Virus record (IMG/VR): IMGVR_UViG_3300030102_000787
Location: 1 to 20,341 of that record
Strand: one strand, 5' to 3'
DNA length: 20,341 nt
Origin: a virus
Shown here: positions 19,390 through 20,341 of the stretch, piece by piece
Layout of the letters: every line of letters starts with the position of its first letter
Position numbering within the stretch: position 1 is the stretch's first letter
Position numbers and translations under genes: made by a program
Notes under the pieces: generated by a model
Database searches by the model: none
What the model was told of the DNA's origin: nothing
The model's input: the letters and a program-made list of their open reading frames with translations, nothing else

Positions 19390-19866
19390 ATGGATCCTGT
19401 AACAGCTCTCGCGACGGCCTCAACCGCCTTCTCGTTAATTAAGAAGGGCTTTTCGATGGGAAAAGATGTCGAGTCAATGTACGGCGACATAGGACGATGG
19501 ATGGGTGCAGTTTCTGATGTAAATCAATCAGTTAAGATGGCAAACAATCCACCGGTATTTAAAAAATTATTTGCAGGTAGTAGTGTGGAACAAGAAGCTA
19601 TGGACGCTTTTGCTGCTAAAAAGAAAGCAGAAGCTATGGAAGAAGAATTACGTAATTGGATTAACTTAACACATGGTCCAAACGCATGGCAAGATCTTTT
19701 AAAGATGCAAGTTAAAATACGAAAGCAAAGACAAGAAACCTTATATAAACAAGCTGAGCTGCGTAGAAACCTTCTTCAAGTAGTAGGAATCGTTTTACTT
19801 GCAATCGTATTTGTAGGGTCCATCGTAGGGACTTTATGGATGCTAGTTCAGCGAGATATACTTTGA
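19390..19866 (+). CDS. Conserved tail-anchored phage protein, 158 aa
   Basis: ATG 19390 follows GAGAGG (19375-19380). The N-terminal segment M-D-P-V-T-A-L-A-T-A-S-T-A-F is followed by a Gly/Lys part and D-I-G-R-W-M-G-A-V-S-D-V. Then comes N-N-P-P-V-F-K-K-L-F-A-G-S-S-V-E-Q-E-A-M-D-A-F-A-A-K-K-K-A, a conserved block I know from many marine phages. A long charged helix (about 80-127) with K-M-Q-V-K-I-R-K-Q-R-Q-E-T leads into one clear membrane span (about 128-152) and a short end. The layout suggests a protein anchored by its C-terminus, with the helix facing the cytoplasm or the virion interior. Function is unknown. It may belong to lysis or to virion entry. Confidence 0.8.
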   Translation: MDPVTALATASTAFSLIKKGFSMGKDVESMYGDIGRWMGAVSDVNQSVKMANNPPVFKKLFAGSSVEQEAMDAFAAKKKAEAMEEELRNWINLTHGPNAWQDLLKMQVKIRKQRQETLYKQAELRRNLLQVVGIVLLAIVFVGSIVGTLWMLVQRDIL

Positions 19867-20090
19867 GATATGCACATAAACAATATAAATTAGAAATAAA
19901 TAAAGATCGAGGAAAATTTTATAATAATAATAAATTAATATTCCAAGGATTTGCGTTTAAAGCATTGATGATGTTTATAGATAATTGTGATGATGATAAT
20001 GTAAGATGGAAGTTTCAACCGCAGTTAACTATGAGAGAGCAATGTAAATTTAAAGAGAGGAGAAAAGATGATAAGGAGAAAACTTTATGA
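19836..20090 (+). CDS. Small basic hypothetical protein, 84 aa
   Basis: ATG 19836 lies inside the 3' end of the previous gene (31-base overlap), with GTAGGGAC as a modest ribosome site. TTG 19863 in the same frame is an alternative start. The protein is soluble and basic: Y-A-H-K-Q-Y-K-L-E-I-N-K-D-R-G-K, then F-Q-G-F-A-F-K-A-L-M-M-F-I-D-N, W-K-F-Q-P and a Lys/Arg/Glu tail. One acidic run (DNCDDDN) stands out. I do not recognise it. The TGA at 20088-20090 overlaps the start of the lipoprotein gene (ATGA). Confidence 0.55.
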   Translation: MDASSARYTLRYAHKQYKLEINKDRGKFYNNNKLIFQGFAFKALMMFIDNCDDDNVRWKFQPQLTMREQCKFKERRKDDKEKTL

Positions 20091-20341
20091 GGTACTTAAT
20101 ACTGCCTATATTATTATTAGCGGGTTGCCGAACAGATTTTTCAGATATTGTTACGGGTGCTGGCGCTTCTGGCGCTGCGGCTGTTGCAAGTCTGATGACG
20201 TCAAGTCCTGCGATAGTTGCAGGTGTGACTGCGGGTGGTGCACTGGCTGGAAGCATAGCAGTGGATGACGCACCTTTAAGTGCTGCCGATTACGGTGGTG
20301 AAGATGGACAGATAAATTCGTTTTACGAACTAATGTCTTTT
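20087..20341 (+). CDS. Lipoprotein with Gly/Ala-rich segment, 3'-truncated
   Basis: AAGGAGAAAAC gives a strong start at ATG 20087, overlapping the previous stop. The first 13 residues are a lipoprotein signal: M-R-Y-L-I-L-P-I-L-L-L-A-G-C, with lipobox L-A-G-C and the lipidated Cys at 14. A Gly/Ala/Ser-rich hydrophobic stretch follows (about 23-57), including V-A-G-V-T-A-G-G-A-L-A-G, of the glycine-zipper kind. A polar part (D-D-A-P-L-S-A-A-D-Y-G) then runs off the right edge after 85 codons. An outer-membrane spanin-like part or a membrane-perturbing lysis protein is possible from its place after the holin-like gene. The missing C-terminus prevents a firm call. Confidence 0.7.
   Translation, partial: MRYLILPILLLAGCRTDFSDIVTGAGASGAAAVASLMTSSPAIVAGVTAGGALAGSIAVDDAPLSAADYGGEDGQINSFYELMSF

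Noticed and set aside
20068-20268. 66-aa Cys/Trp-rich forward frame
   Set aside because: It is an out-of-frame reading of the lipoprotein gene at 20087, which has a strong ribosome site, a lipobox and a sensible composition.

Overview
The window is a contiguous piece of a tailed-phage genome: the head-morphogenesis block followed by a long tail-fibre and receptor-binding block and the start of a probable lysis block. All credible genes lie on the + strand. They are packed head to tail, with ATGA or TAATG overlaps or short gaps carrying AGGAG-type ribosome sites, and no gene-free stretch exceeds about 60 bases. The sequence is visibly AT-rich, with A/T-ending codons. Many proteins are built from modules I know from marine phage and virome sequences, such as the S74 fibre, C1q-like tips, glycine-rich adhesin, GFHWMKD small protein and phage Hsp20. 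I therefore infer a marine podovirus-like phage of an AT-rich bacterium (SAR11-like or similar). Host and tail type are inference; no terminase, polymerase or tail-tube gene is in the window to settle them.

Layout. Positions 1-1226 hold six small genes, including one cut by the left edge and a membrane protein with a textbook EF-hand calcium loop. Positions 1223-7136 are the head block: P22-like portal, a small beta-rich protein, a small heat-shock protein (Hsp20), three or four small genes, an acidic/coiled-coil scaffold and an SU10/DUF5309-type major capsid protein. A strong rho-independent terminator (7147-7175) follows the capsid gene. Positions 7190-8862 hold a run of small, mostly very basic proteins of unknown function. 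The 290-aa gene at 8872-9744 is a head-tail adaptor of the SU10 type.

Positions 9744-18968 hold ten fibre or tip genes and one small gene of unknown role between them. The first is a 755-aa fibre made of heptapeptide and decapeptide repeats, with a cupredoxin-like domain carrying a His-Cys-His-Met set inserted in the repeat array. Next come a 111-aa beta protein, a 554-aa fibre ending in a self-cleaving S74 chaperone, a glycine-rich adhesin, two short tip proteins, and four small proteins with C1q-like ends. Positions 18994-20341 hold a holin-like coiled-coil/membrane protein, a 58-aa membrane-anchored protein, a conserved 158-aa tail-anchored protein, an 84-aa basic protein and the start of a lipoprotein cut by the right edge.

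Together the genes describe capsid assembly (scaffold, capsid, portal, possibly aided by Hsp20), connection of the tail (adaptor), a diverse set of receptor-binding parts, and probably host lysis. Nothing on the - strand looks real. I saw no tRNA, CRISPR array, insertion sequence or attachment site. The best candidates for something unusual are the cupredoxin insert in the fibre, the tandem C1q-tip cassettes, the EF-hand membrane protein, and the basic-protein cluster with a motif duplicated across a gene junction.
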